A stretch of 64,000 nt of DNA from Tetradesmus obliquus (GCA_030272155.1 CP126197.1:496001-560000), one strand, 5' to 3'. Numbered from the stretch's first letter, positions 12,001-24,353 are shown. Made by a program: numbers and translations. The notes: generated from the letters alone by a model not told the origin.

Positions 12001-14724
12001 GGCAAAGGCGTGCTTACTGCAGAACGTGCCTCACCTTACCCAACATCAGACATGCGCTTGCTGTCCTGCTGGTCCTCCTCGGGTGTCACAATCACCTCAG
12101 TCAGCAGCCGCGAGAGCTGCCGGCTGCTCAGCACGCTGCACGCCGGGTGGTGCTGCGGTGACGCTGAACGGTGACACCCTATCATGCCGGTGACACCCCA
12201 GTTTCTGTTGGTGTCACCCGCTCACTACATGCTACTGCAACCCTGCCTCTATGGCGTTGCCTCACCTGACTCAACATCAGGCGCACATTTGCTGTCCTTC
12301 TGGTCTTCTGGTGTCACCACCACCTCAGTGAGCGCCTCCAGCCGCCGCGACAACTGCCGGCTGCCTGCCGGTGACGCTGTGGTGATACTGTGCCGGTGAC
12401 ACCCTAGTATGCCGGTGACACCCCAGCTTCTGTTGGTGTCATCCGCTCGCTACATGCTACTGAAACCCTGCCTCTATGGCGTCGCCTCACCTGACTCAAC
12501 ATCAGGCGCGCATTTGCTGTCCTTCTGGTCTTCTGTTGTCACCACCACCTCAGTGAGCGCCTCCAGCCGCCGCGACAACTGCCGGCTGCTCAACACACTG
12601 CCTGCCGGTGACGCTGCGGTGACACTGTGCCGGTGACATCCTAATATGCTGGCGACACCAGTTTCTACACGTGTCATCTGCACTGGCGACACTTGATACT
12701 ACTGTAACCCTGCCGCAACACTGTCGCCTCACCTGACTCAACATCAGACACACACTTGCCGTCCTGGTCGCATTCTGGTGTCACCACCACCTCAGTGAGC
12801 GCCTCCAGCCGCCGTGACAGCTGCCGGCTGCTCAGCACACTAGCTGCCGGTGACACTAGTGACGCTGCGGTGACACTGTGCCGCGCTGCTGCTGAGGCCT
12901 GCCGGGTGAAGCTGGCCGCAGCCCTGCTGGCTGCCTTGCTGGCCACTAGCTGCATCGTCAGTTGCTGCAGGCAGCAACAAGATGCACAGATGCCATTCGG
13001 GGTCGGGGGAGGGAGAGGCAAGGTCAGGTGGCTATTTTACATCATGCTGCCTGCTCTGGTAAGTGCAAATATTGCTGCTAGTGTGCCTGTGTGAAGTCTT
13101 GTGGCCGCATACGTTCCTGATGCAATTTACCTGCTTAGACACCAGGAAGTCATGTGGCTCTGGCATGTGCATGCACAAGCTACAGAACTGCCACAACACG
13201 TGTTAAACAATAGGCAGTTAGACAACGTTGCCAAAACATTGTGTCAGCGCTACTCACCTGCTTAGACACCAGGAAGTCATGTGGCTCTGGCATGTGCATG
13301 CGCATGACCAGCGCAACGGGCGCAAAGAATGCCGTCAGCAGGAACGGCACGCGCCAGCCCCACTGCAGCAGCTGCGCGGGCGTGCAAGCGTACATCACCA
13401 CCAAACATGCGATCAGGCCAAACGCGATCTGCAACGGTACACAGCAGCAGCGCAGGGTAAGACGTTTGATCAGTTTCAGGCGGAAGTTCCTGGAACAGCA
13501 AAACAGCAAAGCAGCTTGCTGGCTTGCCTGCTGTCCATGCTGACAAATTTTGCATTAGATACACAATGAACTGCCCAGCGTGCGGACCGGGCACCATCAA
13601 ACCCAAATATGCAGCAGCACTTACCCCTGGCGCGATGGCTGCCTGCCCCAATGACGCGATGGCGCCCTTGCGGTGTGCCGGCGCTGTCTCAAACAAGTAG
13701 ACAATGGCAGAGCCAAACTGTGGGACACGGCAGCAGCAGCAGCAGCAGCAGCAGCATGCACCGGCAGCAGTTGATCCAAGTCGACAGCGCATAGGAATGC
13801 ATCAGGACAGCAGCTTTGCAAGTTGTCTGGGGGGTGAGCAAGTTGACAGCTGGGTCCTGCGCTGACCAATGACGCTTCGTGCACTCTGCACGGAGCATAC
13901 ATGTGCCCTGCTGACACCAAAAAACCAATAACCAATCGGTAATCAGCAACTGGTGCTGCTGCTACTAGCTGCGCTACATGTCTCAAGTCTCACACACACC
14001 TCCCCGCCCACTGCCAGCCCTTGCACCTGCAGCAGCACACATAAACATGTCAACGACAGTGTCTCTGGCATCTGACAGAGCTGAAAGTGGAAAGCAACCA
14101 CCAAAACATGCAGGGTTGGACCACTGCACTTGCACAGCGCTGGTGTTGCCATGGTGCTGTGCTGCTGTTTGTAATGCACGCTTCGCGAGCTGCGCATCTG
14201 GCCTCACCAGGCGCAGGATGGCCATGAGCACTGGCGCTGCCATGCAGCTGCACAGGGCTGTAAACACTGCTAAACAGAAAGACAAAAGAGCACGAAGCAC
14301 ACAGCTGGCTAGGACTTGAGCCTCACCAGGCGCAGGATGGCCATGAGCACTGGCGCTGCGATGCCTATCTGGTGGTAGGTGGGCAGGCAGCCAACAAGAA
14401 TGGTGGGCACCTGCGGCACGCAACAGGCAGATTCCACCACACAACACGCAGTAAATTATCAGTGATCAAAGGAAGTATTGGTACTGAACAACAATGTGCT
14501 GGCATGAGGATTTTGGGCACCTGCGGCACGCAGCAGGCAACATCCCGGCAGAAGAGAACCAGGCAGTCTTGTGAGGTTTTCACGCACATGTGCTAGCATG
14601 CAGCAGCAGCACGCTGGTGAGCTTGATGTGCAGATGCAATGCAAATTGACTGTGAGGGGCGCCGTGCGCTAACCAGCATTGCCCTGTGGTCCAATGGTGT
14701 TTCATGCCCTGCCAAGGCCTGACT

Positions 14725-14769
<45 letters not shown>

Positions 14770-16131
14770 TTGTGTTGCAGCACCATGAGAGCCCCCAGGA
14801 CTACTCACCGAGACACACAGGATGCTCCACAGCAGCGTCACCCGCCTGCCCCTGCTGTCGCCAAGGTGCCCAAACCTGCGGCAGCGCAGTAGACGAACAT
14901 GTCGCTGTGATGCCATGTGGCAAGTGAACGCACTCTCAGATGTGCTGCTCGCATGCAGGCACACATGTTGGGATCGCATGCATGCAGGTGGCATGCTGTC
15001 CTGCTGAGTAACCAGTATAAGCTGCATGCAATGTGTGTGGAGCTTAGTTCTGCCTGCTCCTGCTGACTATGAATAGTGTACACGCCTGCTCCTGCTGCTG
15101 TTTGTGCAGCCTCTGCGTCGAGAAGCAGTACTGCTGCCGCTGCTGCTACGCTGCGTCTGTGACCAGTGTCAGCACTGCTGGCCTACTCACAAGATAGACC
15201 CCAGTGGCCTTGCAATGAAGCCAAGCGCAAACACCTGCGGGCACAGCAAACACAAACAATGCAGCAGCATTATGCGAACACACTCGACGCATGTGTCAGC
15301 ATTACACGCTCTTCTGCTATGACGCAGCTGACAACAGCAAGCAATACAGAACTGGATGGAGCCGACCAGTCATGCCACAGGTGTGGCCCTCCAGAGCAGC
15401 TGAGCGCGCATCCACACGCATAAAAAAAATTGTTACACACATGCAGCACAGGTTATGCAAGTCGTAGCTGCGCCTGCAGGAGGTCACGCACCGCCCAGTA
15501 TGAGAGCTGCTGTGCTGCTGCATTGCTTGGCGGGAAGAAGACCTCTGTGATGGTGCTGCTGAGCTGCGAGTAGACTGCCGACAGGTGACAAGGGTTGCGA
15601 GTACACGCACAGCAGCAGAAGCAAGTATTTGAAAAGCAGAAAACAGCAGCATGGTCAGCCAGTTGCGGCCGTTGCAATGTGTGATGATTGAATGCGGCAG
15701 CATGTATGCCTTCACTAGTTGTGCTGCCGCTGCTGCTGCTGCCGCTGCTGCCACAGCAACCAGCCACATGTGCTCTGCTGCTCAGTGCTGCTGCTGCTGG
15801 TGCTGTCGCTGCTGCTGCTGCTGCTGCTGGCTGCTGCGCAGTGATCAGCTGCATGTCTACCATGCCAGCACTCACTGGTGAAGTCAAACCTGCACAGCAG
15901 CACATGAGTTCCAAAAGATGAGCTTTTTGCAACAGCAAGTACCAGAACAGCTGTGGATAAAGTGCTAGGCAGGCTGTGAGGGCAGTGCACCAGACATGCT
16001 TGGCACCAGACAACAGCCTTGCTGCTGGGGCGGCACTCAGCTCACCATTCAATGAGAGTGCCGGTGCACAGTGCTATACACAGTGCCACAAACTGCTTCC
16101 CGGTCAAGTCCGCTCCGTATTTGTGATCCAT
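9015..16131 (-). CDS. Major-facilitator transporter, metabolite:H+ symporter (MHS) type
   Basis: Fourteen exons (16131-16046, 15889-15876, 15574-15492, 15234-15191, 14875-14809, 14410-14327, 14026-14000, 13717-13625, 13428-13258, 12964-12733, 11310-11175, 10626-10490, 10185-10001, 9230-9015) sum to 1575 nt and give 524 residues with every phase closing. MHS hallmarks are in order: LIEWFDFTIY in helix 1, GFIARPLGS then FGHLGDSRGRR (motif A, residues about 77-87), LPTYHQIG, VQGLAVGGE (127-135), LLQWGWRVPFL (about 186-196), FYTFFSWLPNYM, and GYNLAHNLAMSIFGG in helix 11. This is the ProP/KgtP/ShiA-like branch that imports organic acids or osmolytes with protons. The substrate cannot be told. A long hydrophilic central loop (about 224-301) is unusual. 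The second exon has only 14 nt. Nearly every exon has duplicated edges in its introns. Confidence 0.93.
9285..11002 (-). repeat. Stutter copies around the transporter's C-terminal exons
   Basis: For exon 9230-9015, a 5' copy lies at about 9365-9285. For exon 10185-10001, 3' copies lie at about 9878-9796 and 9750-9675 and a 5' copy at about 10324-10227. For exon 10626-10490, three 5' copies (each starting with the acceptor and LPNYMR) lie at about 10756-10686, 10889-10812 and 11002-10947. Copies are diverged by substitutions, and some end abruptly in unrelated intron. Confidence 0.9.
12033..12620 (-). repeat. Three tandem 3' copies of the transporter loop exon
   Basis: The units at about 12620-12485, 12372-12262 and 12150-12033 repeat the last part of exon 12964-12733 (residues LSSRQLSRRLEALTEVVVTP and on) with its donor and following intron. 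The period is about 220-240 bp. The intact exon is the one farthest 5' in the gene. Confidence 0.9.
13131..14530 (-). repeat. Stutter copies around N-terminal-half transporter exons
   Basis: 13174-13131 repeats the 3' end of exon 13428-13258 (MPEPHDFLVSK). 14241-14201 repeats the 3' end of exon 14410-14327 (APVLMAILRL). About 14530-14511 repeats its 5' edge with the acceptor. Confidence 0.85.
14725..14768. repeat. (AGC)n microsatellite in a transporter intron
   Basis: An uninterrupted AGC tract of about 14 units lies in the intron between the exons at 14809-14875 and 14327-14410. Confidence 0.9.
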
Positions 16132-17541
16132 GGTCTTCCGGCAACAACTGTTTCTGTTCAACAAAGCATCAGTGCTTGTCCACGATCCCGAGCATGTAAT
16201 CACACCAAGTGCATGAGGCGTATGCTAAAACATGTTGCCGACCGCAGATACGAGAAGCAGCAATTTGATCGAGGCATCTGGTTGAGTGTGAGGTGAGAGT
16301 GAGTTTCCGTGCGATTAGTCAATGCACACATGATCTCGTCTTCAGCAACTTGACCCGTCGAAATGACAAGATCGTTCCCGTTGAACACTTTGAGTGTTTG
16401 CGTCAAACCTGCTGTGCAGTTTTGTCGACGGCGTTGATTACCCCAAGCTAGCACCAGCAGCGGCAGAATACCAGTTTGTATGCCTTGGACCTGCTGCTTA
16501 ACAACCTTTCAACAACATAATATGTTCTTATGTTTTTCTAGTAAAGCATTACATTACATTACATTACATGCTCCACTCAACGAGGAGTGGGAACCCCAGT
16601 CAGGAGCCAACGAGAGCCTCAAAATGCTGAACGACATGGAGAACATGGGCCAACCACATTCAATGTGGTGATGATTGGGGCCACGCTGTGTGTACTACAC
16701 AGTGTGACAGTGTGACACTGTACACAAGGATTGAACCCAAGCCATCAGTGACAACTTCTGGCAGACACCATCACCATGAACATACTACATATATGTATAA
16801 GGTATCCGCACCAATAACAATAAAACGGACGCCAGGCAAGGACCTAGTTGCACTGCAACTTTTCTGGGAAAAAAATAGCATACATGCATGGGTGGCAACC
16901 GTCGCCAGTGACTAGCATGGTGCTTCATCTATGTCTCCTATTTTCCACCTGCTGATGTAGGCCCGGCTCACAAAGCACAGTGCGGCAGCTTTGCAGCTGC
17001 ATGCAAGCCGTGCAAAACACATTTGCGGCCTGGCTGTCTGCAGCAGCAGCGCAAGCACATGCTGTGCGCAGAGCTTGCCTGGCAACAGCCAATGACTGCT
17101 GCACATGATGCACACCACAACACAGAGACAGCCAGGGCTCACTGACTCACTGAACATAAAAAAGCTCACAGGCTACTGGCTACCGCTTTGGGCAGTTTGC
17201 TGGCAGCGTCAAGAGCAGTAAGCATGAAGTGGATGGAAGTAAAGAACCAAAGTATCACAGCAACATCATACAAATGCTATACTCGAGGTTCAACCATCCC
17301 ATCATTAAAACTACAAGACCAACAGCGCAATGCTAGAGCCATGACAAGAAATACTGCTGAGAGTAGCAGAACATCGCACCAAGTAGCAGTATGAGGGCTG
17401 TTTTTGTGTGGCCAAGGATTGTGTGACGCCCACCACGCAGCAAGCGCACCAGCACACGCAGCGGACAGCAGCTAGCTGTAAAATTTGTCAACCATGTTGG
17501 GTTCTGCTTATTGCTGACAGCACTCCCAACACCCCTCAACA
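16132..17541. other. Intergenic region
   Basis: No convincing gene. It includes the second copy of the 62-bp dispersed repeat (16547-16608). It separates the 5' end of the transporter from the 3' end of the small secreted-protein gene. Confidence 0.5.
16547..16608 (-). mobile_element. 62-bp dispersed repeat with pentamer tail, copy 2
   Basis: This is the exact reverse complement of 5002-5063, with its CATTA-type pentamers at the low-coordinate side. The two copies face each other about 11.5 kb apart but lack matching flanks, so I treat them as independent insertions. Confidence 0.5.
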
Positions 17542-17650
17542 TTACTGCAGAAGCTGCAGCAACACCCCCGCAACTCCCACCGCCGCCATAACCATCTTTG
17601 CTGTTTCTGCTGCTGCCACCGCAGCCGCCGACTTGGCTGCTGCAGGCGCT

Positions 17651-17683
<33 letters not shown>

Positions 17684-18080
17684 CTCAAGCCGGGCATCTC
17701 TCCTGCCTGCGCCTCCTCAACTGCATCTTGAATGCTGCCCCCAAGCACTGCAAATCTGTCAGTAACAGCCTTGGTAATCAGCGACGCATCCAATCGCTTG
17801 GAAGCTTTGCCACAAATGAAGTCGATTGGCTGGCATGCGTCAAGCGCTGTTACTGCTAGCGGTGACAGCGCGCCCTGCTGCACTGCCTGTTGTAGCACCC
17901 AGTGCCCACACACATCCAGCTGGACATCATTGTCGTCTGCTGTGCTTGCGGATTTGAAGGCGCCTGTTCTGTTGAGGCTGCGGTACGCCAGCAGGTTGAG
18001 TGCGCAGCCGCAGGATTTGCAGAACTGCTGGCCGGCGGTTGGCTCGGGGCCGTTGAGGGTGGCGCTGTCTACGTGGACAT

Positions 18081-18118
<38 letters not shown>

Positions 18119-18587
18119 GGTTTGATAAGCAGCAGTATTTGACACACTTAAATGCTGTGCTGCGCTGCTGCATGTTTTGTGGCTGGCAGCGCTGCATAAC
18201 ACCAGCAGGGCTTCAACAACCACACACTGTGACAGCACAGCAAGCTTTGCACAATATGAGTCAAGTGCATCCAGAAAGAGCGCAACGTGTAAGTATTTCT
18301 GCTGCCACAGCAGCAAATCAACTCATGTTGTGCCATGTACATCACCTTCCACAACAACAGCAGCAGCAGCAGCAGCAGTAGCGGTTACACCACTCACCGC
18401 AATCTGCCTTTACAGCTGCCAAGTCCGCTGCTGCCAAGTCCGAGGGCTTCAGTGTGCAGAGTGCTGGGGTGTTGTTGGGGTCAACTACTGCTGCTGCAGC
18501 TGAAGCATTCTTGAACTCGTTGAGTGTGGTGTTCGGTTGCTGCAGTTGCTGCGCCTGGCAGCTGGTGGCAGTCGCAGCCAGCACCAT
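17542..18587 (-). CDS. Small secreted Cys protein, probably GPI-anchored
   Basis: Two exons, 18587-18398 and 18068-17542, join in phase (donor GTGAGT, acceptor CACGTAG) to give 238 residues. A short N-terminal hydrophobic stretch (MVLAATATSCQAQQ) may be a signal peptide. The middle contains paired cysteines (ADC, FCKSCGC, DVCGHW, LDACQPIDFICG). The C-terminus is a low-complexity Ala tract followed by a hydrophobic end without charged residues (VMAAVGVAGVLLQLLQ), as expected for GPI attachment. An intronic CAG tract lies next to the acceptor. No family was recognised; cell-surface localisation is inferred. Confidence 0.65.
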
Positions 18588-19301
18588 CACAAAAGCATAT
18601 AAATTTGTTTGCTTTATGGTTACGACGGCTTGCTCAGGGCACAGCAGTTGCTCGAGCGCAGCTGTCGGTGTGATAGAGCCGTGGATCAGTGCGGTTTCGA
18701 ACCCAGCGCTCGCTTCAGTGAGCTATGAAATGTCAGCAATGAAGTAAGAGAAACAAGAAAAAAACAAGCATTCATTTGTTTATTCGATGAGAGTCGAACC
18801 AACGGTCGAACAGCAGCGTAGCAGTCATTGACTGCTGAGTCAGCAGAGTAGTCATGCAGCGCCGAGTTACCCGCCACGTGCCACGTGCTTGGCGCCTCTC
18901 CAGCCTCAGCATACACGACAAATGATGCCAAAGAGCTATTTGGGGCTTGTGCAGCTGTTGATGGCAGTGCAGCTGCACCACTTACATGCAGCTCTGACGC
19001 CGCGTCGATGCTCTTGCTCGTAGTGCTGCTGCGGCAGCACTACGAGCAAGAGCATCGTTTGCACACCCACAATGTGATGTTCCATTGGGTCCATGCAGCT
19101 GCTGCTGCGCACAGGCCAAAACACATCAAGCAACGGTGCTGAAGCCTCTCCTCTTTGCCTTGCGGTGAGCTGCATGTGCTGCCGCAGCAGCTGCCTGCTA
19201 CTTGCTGCAACACATACATATGGCTGGCGTAGCCCGCTGCAGCAGTGGCTGCACTGCATGATGCATCGTGCTGCAGCCTCTTGTACCGCGGGCTGCCACG
19301 C
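18588..19301. other. Intergenic region with a perfect hairpin
   Basis: No gene is seen. It contains the 52-bp palindrome at 19006-19057 and ends at the left border of the KDZ transposon. Confidence 0.5.
19006..19057. repeat. Perfect 24-bp inverted repeat with 4-nt loop
   Basis: Arms 19006-19029 and 19034-19057 are exact reverse complements, separated by TGCG. The match ends abruptly on both sides (T opposite T). It lies about 250 bp outside the transposon's left end. It could be a folded-back insertion, a hairpin-RNA seed or an assembly fold-back. Confidence 0.85.
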
Positions 19302-19365
19302 CAGCTAAGTCACATGATAAGGGCTACCAACATGGGGTAGGAACTCCTAACCAAAGCTGGTATGA
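19302..19365 (+). repeat. Left terminal inverted repeat of the KDZ element
   Basis: 64 bp, identical to the reverse complement of 30958-31021. It is preceded by CCACGC, which recurs after the right repeat. Confidence 0.9.
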
Positions 19366-19875
19366 CCTACCAGCCTACCATGGAAGCGCTTGCCAAAGCT
19401 TAATTACATATATAAAGCAGCATCCTTTGTTTGAAAAGCACCGCTGCAGGTGGTGCTTACCTGGGGCCCTATGGCCAGCCATGGCACCAGTGCCAGCCAG
19501 CTGTGGCAGCTGCAGTGCCAAAAAGTATGTGCAGGGTGGCACAGCGTCACTGTGGCATTAAGCAACAGGTTGAAAATGTGTGTTTATGCTTAGACACAAG
19601 CGTCATATGGGTTATCTGGGATTCATTCTGTTAGCTCACGTTAGTGACACCCTTGTAGCGGTTGTAACAACCGGTGCTCTCTGGTGCTACTGCATCTGCA
19701 GTCAATGACTGGTGCTGGCAGTAACTTGACATGGACAAGAGGTTTGCCGAGAAGTCTTGAACGAGTGGCTTGTTCGCAGCAGTGCTTGGCGCCTGAGCTT
19801 GCATCCTCATCCATCCTCTCGCAGCACGTTCTCCTGTCGATCGATGTACTTATGATGTACATATGATGCAAAAGA

Positions 19876-22800
19876 ATGTCTTCGTTTGTGACTGAGTCGC
19901 AGCAGAGGCACAACTTTGTCGCAGCAAACCTAAAGCAGCACAGGGACAGCAGTAAGAGGACCAACCAACTGCCACCAAACGCTTTCAGAGGCAGGCCTAG
20001 GCAGCGGGTACATACTAGTGACGATGGTGTGGAGTTAAACGAAGACACCTGGGCAGAACTGGACGTATGTCATGGCGACAGTGAGCACCAGCGGCGTGTG
20101 CAGCAGCAGCGGCTCAATTGGGATGCACGCAGGCCTGCCAACATCAACAGCCTGCAGCAGTACGAGGCATGCCAGCAGTCTGAGGACCAGCTGAAGCAGC
20201 GGGAGAGTCTCGTGCAGCTGATGAACGAGCGCATGGTGGAAGCGCTGTCACGTCACTGGTGCTGCGGCAGCGGTGTGATCAGAGTGCACAACGGTGACAC
20301 CTGCATAACAGTTGGCAGCAGCAGGTCAGTTGCCTGCCACATGCTGGGCGCCAGCTTCTGGCTGTCAGTGCCAACTGTCACGTGCGAGGCATGTGGCACC
20401 ACCTGGGAGCTCAGCCCTGCCGCAGCTGGCTGCTGGGGGAGCAGTCCTGTTGTGCCCAACACCTGGTTTGACAAGCAGCTCCTGGAGTTCTACAGGCACC
20501 TGGTGCTTCCGGGTGGCCTCAGCAGCGGCACATTTACAGGTGCCTGCATTGCTGTTGCTGTGGTCATAGATGGTGCCGCCGCAGCAGCAGCAGCGTCAGC
20601 AGCATGCCCAGCTGGCCGAGGCGCAGTTCCAACCATTGACCAACGGTGAGCATCGCTAATGCAGCGCTCGCACGCTAGCGATGCTGTGCGCTGTGTGGGC
20701 TGCCGCCTTGACAGGATGGTGCTTGCTTGCAGAGATATACAGGCGGCGTGGCTGGAGTACAGCCGTGCAGCAGAGTATGCTCATGACCCCCACGCGCTGG
20801 TCGGCGCCGAGCTGAGCTTTTTTGGCCCTGCGGGGCTATGCCCAGCATGCGCTGGCACGCCTGACTCGGCAGGTATGATGTGTTCCACAAGCGCTTCAGC
20901 CTCATTGCAGCACTGTGACCGGCAGGCAGCGTTTGACGCGATCTTGCTCATGTGCAGGTGCCGCAGAGGCAGCAGCAGCGGTGGCGCCACCTCGCCACTC
21001 TGCAGAGCATCTGTTTGACCCAGGTGAGAGCGGCTAAGCGAATCTGCCTATTGGGTTGGCATGTATCACCTCTTAGCCAGCAGCGCATGCCACACAGCTG
21101 CAGCCATTGCAGGTCAGCTGCGCTTCTGCTGCCATGTCTCTTGTGCTGCAGTCCATGTATGTATGCTGTTGTGTGGTGCAGGTGCTGCTGCTGCGGGTAC
21201 GCTACAGCGCAGCGCACTGGAGAGGGGCCTGCTAGCAGGTGAGCTGGCAGCTCGGCTCATGCATGCTGTGGCTGCCTGTCCCTGTGTTTATGTTGCAGCT
21301 GTTGGTGTAGCACTTGCGACATTGCCGCATGATGCATTGTGTACATGCTGGCATGGGCGTTCTGCACGCTGCATGTTGTGTACTTGGCTCAGCGCATGCA
21401 ACACGTCCCACTTTGTTTGAATGTGACCAGATTGCTTACATGCACCATGCAAACCCCCTGGCAACATCCTGGGAGCAGGGCTCAGTGACTAACACCCAGC
21501 CGTGTTGCTCGCCTTCTGCTGTTCACACTGCTAGCTGATGCGCGCGACATCCTGTCCATCTTCAGCATCAGTGACAAGCCGGCCATCATAGCTGTGTGTT
21601 TTGATGCTAATGTCAAGTCCAATCGGTACGCCTCAGCCGGCAAAAGTGGTGGCTACAGCGAGGCTTTTGCAGTGCTGGGCCGCTTCTTAGGCAGGGCACA
21701 CACCAGGCTGTGGGATATGAAGGGCAACGGCCAGCTGCACGTGAAGCAGACGCAGCTTGCCGAGCTTGGCGCTGATGAGGTCAGCATCGAGGTGGCGGGC
21801 GAGTGCCATCCGCAGCTGAGCTGTGCAAGGGAGACGTCGCTGCACAGTGGCATCAGCGACGAGTGCGGCCTGGCTGGCGGCGTGTGCAGCCATGGTTTCC
21901 CGCTGCTGGGCATGTTCCTGGCAATGCCGGCACCGGAGCGCTTCCTGTACTATGACTTGGCGCTGCAGGAGCTGCTGTATGACGCGCACGTGCACATCAT
22001 GTACCTGGACACCGGCTGCAGCTACTCCCACCACCGTCAGCTGCTGAAGCCACGACCAGCTGCTGAGCCCGCTCACGTCCGCTTGCCGTGGTGGCATGCC
22101 AAGGGGCACGGAGCGACGTGCTGCCTGCGCAACTCCGGCTTGTACCTACCAGGTATGTTGTGTTTGCGGCAGGGTTCTTGTATGCGTGCACATATTGATG
22201 CAGAGACAGCGGGTGGTTTGCATACAGTTTGGCAATGACAAAAACAACACACGCACAGGCTGCATGGCTGCACGATGCGCAGCAGCACTGCTGTGCAATG
22301 TGCAGAACACAGCGCTTGTTGGCCATGTACTTAAAGCTCGAGTGTAAGAGTGGCTTGAGGCATCATGACTGACGGTGGCTCTGCGCGCCAACTTGCTGCT
22401 TGCGCAGGTGCTGGCCGCAGGGTTGGCGAGACCTGCGAGCAGCTGTGGGCTCAGCTGAAGCCTCTCACTTCCGTCACGAGGTACATGGCTAAGCCCAACT
22501 ACCTGGACTGCATCGACGACTTCTTGGGCTTCGTCGCAGCTGCACGGCTTGCAGAGTTTGTGCCGTTCATGGTGGAGCAGCACAGGAGCCTTGTGCGCAA
22601 GCTGGGTAAGTGGCAGCAAGGCCTCCAAATAACATCGCCAAGATGCGGGTGTTGTGTGTTGCAGCAGTTGGGGCTGAGCTGTTTGTCCGACATGTGTGCG
22701 TGCAGCACCACCTTCGTTTCTAAATGCAGACAGTAGCTGCGCAAGTACTTGCTATCTGTGTATATGTCTGTGTACGCTGCAGCGCAACTTCATGTTGTTT

Positions 22801-24353
22801 GCCGCCGTGCAGAGGAGTGCCGCAGCCGCTACACAGACCTGGTGGCCGCAGCGGGGCGGCAGGGCCTGACTGAGATGCAGCTGATGTCTGCTGCAGTGGA
22901 TGCATGCGGACCTGCTGATGTTGCAGCTCCTGTCACCCTTGATGCTGCAGCCGCTCGGCTGAAGCTGCTGGTGAGCTTAGTGGTGCAGCGTAGTGTCCAG
23001 CACAGTCCTGCTACTGCATGCTGCGTTCATGCATCTGAGAACGCTGCGCAGAGCAGCATGACAGCGGCTGCCGCACTGCCTGTTGGGGGTTGCAGCAGCA
23101 TTGGCTGTTACTGGTATGTGTTTGTGGTTGCGCAATATGTACAAGGCTTTTTGATGTTGCAATTACTTGAAGCTTACACCATCTGCTTGTTTCCGTGCTT
23201 TGCGCCTGGCCATGTGCTGTGTTCTGCAGGTGGACTACGTGCGTGTGGACCAGCAGCGCAGGGGGCTGCTGCAGATGCAGCAGCACGCCACAGCTCTGGC
23301 TGTGGCCCTGCCTGGCAGAGAGGGGCGCTCGCTGCACGCGCGCGGGCAGGACGCCCCGCGCCTGCAGAAGCTTGCAGAGAAGCTGGGTGCACTGATGACC
23401 AAGCTGGACATCAGGGCGCCACTGCAGCCTGGCAGCGCTGAGTACAAGCAGGGCCTGGCTGCTCTGCGGGATGAGCAGCTGAAGAGCTTGCAGGCAGACG
23501 TGGAGAAGAATGTGTCTGCGCTTGCTGTGTTGACATACGAGCGACAGCAGCAGGGCGCAGCAAGCAGCATAACCCGCTCGCAGCGCAAGCAGGCGCAGGG
23601 CAGGCGCAAGCGTGTGCGGCAGCTGGTGGCTTTGCTGCACACTTGGCAGGTGGTGGACGCGCCCGGCAGTGATGCAGTGCAGCTGCTGCCTGCAGTTTGG
23701 ACAGAGGCTGAGGTGACCAAGCTGTTCAAGGGCGAGTACCCGTGGCGGGGAGCAGCAGCCAACAGGTCTGGCGCAGTCGCAGCAGTTCTGGCAGAGCGCT
23801 TCAGGGACGTTTGCGCAGAGGTAAGAGCAGGAGGCATGCAAATGGCAGGAGGGTAGCCGATTAGCTGCTTTGCCAGGTGCCTAGTGTCAAGCGCCAACGT
23901 CGCTGCGTGCCAGAAGCGCAAGCATGCATCAGATTATTTTGCGACAGCTTTTGTGCACTCTTGTGCTGGTTTACAAGCGCTCATGTGCTGCCACATTTCT
24001 GCTTGTTTGGTTTGATTCTGCCATTGCAGATGGCCCGCACCATTGAGGAGCTGGTGCTGCAGCGCTTTGAGCGAGAGCGCACGCAGCAGTACTTCCTGTA
24101 CGTGAAGAACGTCTGCCTGGAAGCAAGCCGCTCGCGGCAAGAGGCAGCGGATGAGCTACATGCGAGCGTGGCAGGGTGCATGCCAGATGGCCCATGGTGT
24201 AATGCCATCGCTGGCTGCACTGCAGCAGTGAAACACGTGCTGGAGGAGGCAGCTGTGCACGGTGCTGTGGCAGTGCTGCTGCAGCGCAGCGCTGCAAAGC
24301 ACCAGGATTGGTATGAAGCAGCAGTGACTAGGTTTGAGGGGCTGAGCGTGTGA
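19876..24353 (+). CDS. KDZ-superfamily transposase with CxC zinc domain
   Basis: Nine exons (19876-20645, 20733-20872, 20958-21023, 21182-21238, 21535-22152, 22408-22605, 22813-22970, 23230-23820, 24030-24353) sum to 2922 nt, giving 973 residues with all phases closing. The N-terminal part has the CxC-type Cys cluster (HWCCGSG..., VTCEACGTTWEL, about 128-190). The catalytic region shows FDAN (Asp about 368) followed by GKSGGYSEAF, then YLDTGCSYSHH (Asp about 503), PWWHAKGHGATC and GETCEQLW (Glu 558 or 561). These match the D-D-E plan and the HAKGH motif of KDZ transposases. The C-terminal third is helical and charged. It would cut and paste the element through the terminal repeats. No frameshift, stop or exon-edge duplication is seen. 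The exact start (19876) is the first ATG of an open frame and is probable. Confidence 0.9.

Noticed and set aside
5002..16608. The two 62-bp repeats as ends of one large element
   Set aside because: No matching flanking duplication, and the DNA between them holds ordinary host genes.
18781..18880. tRNA-like segment (GGTTCGACTCTC on the minus strand)
   Set aside because: A T-loop-like motif is present, but no acceptor stem pairing and no A box could be found.
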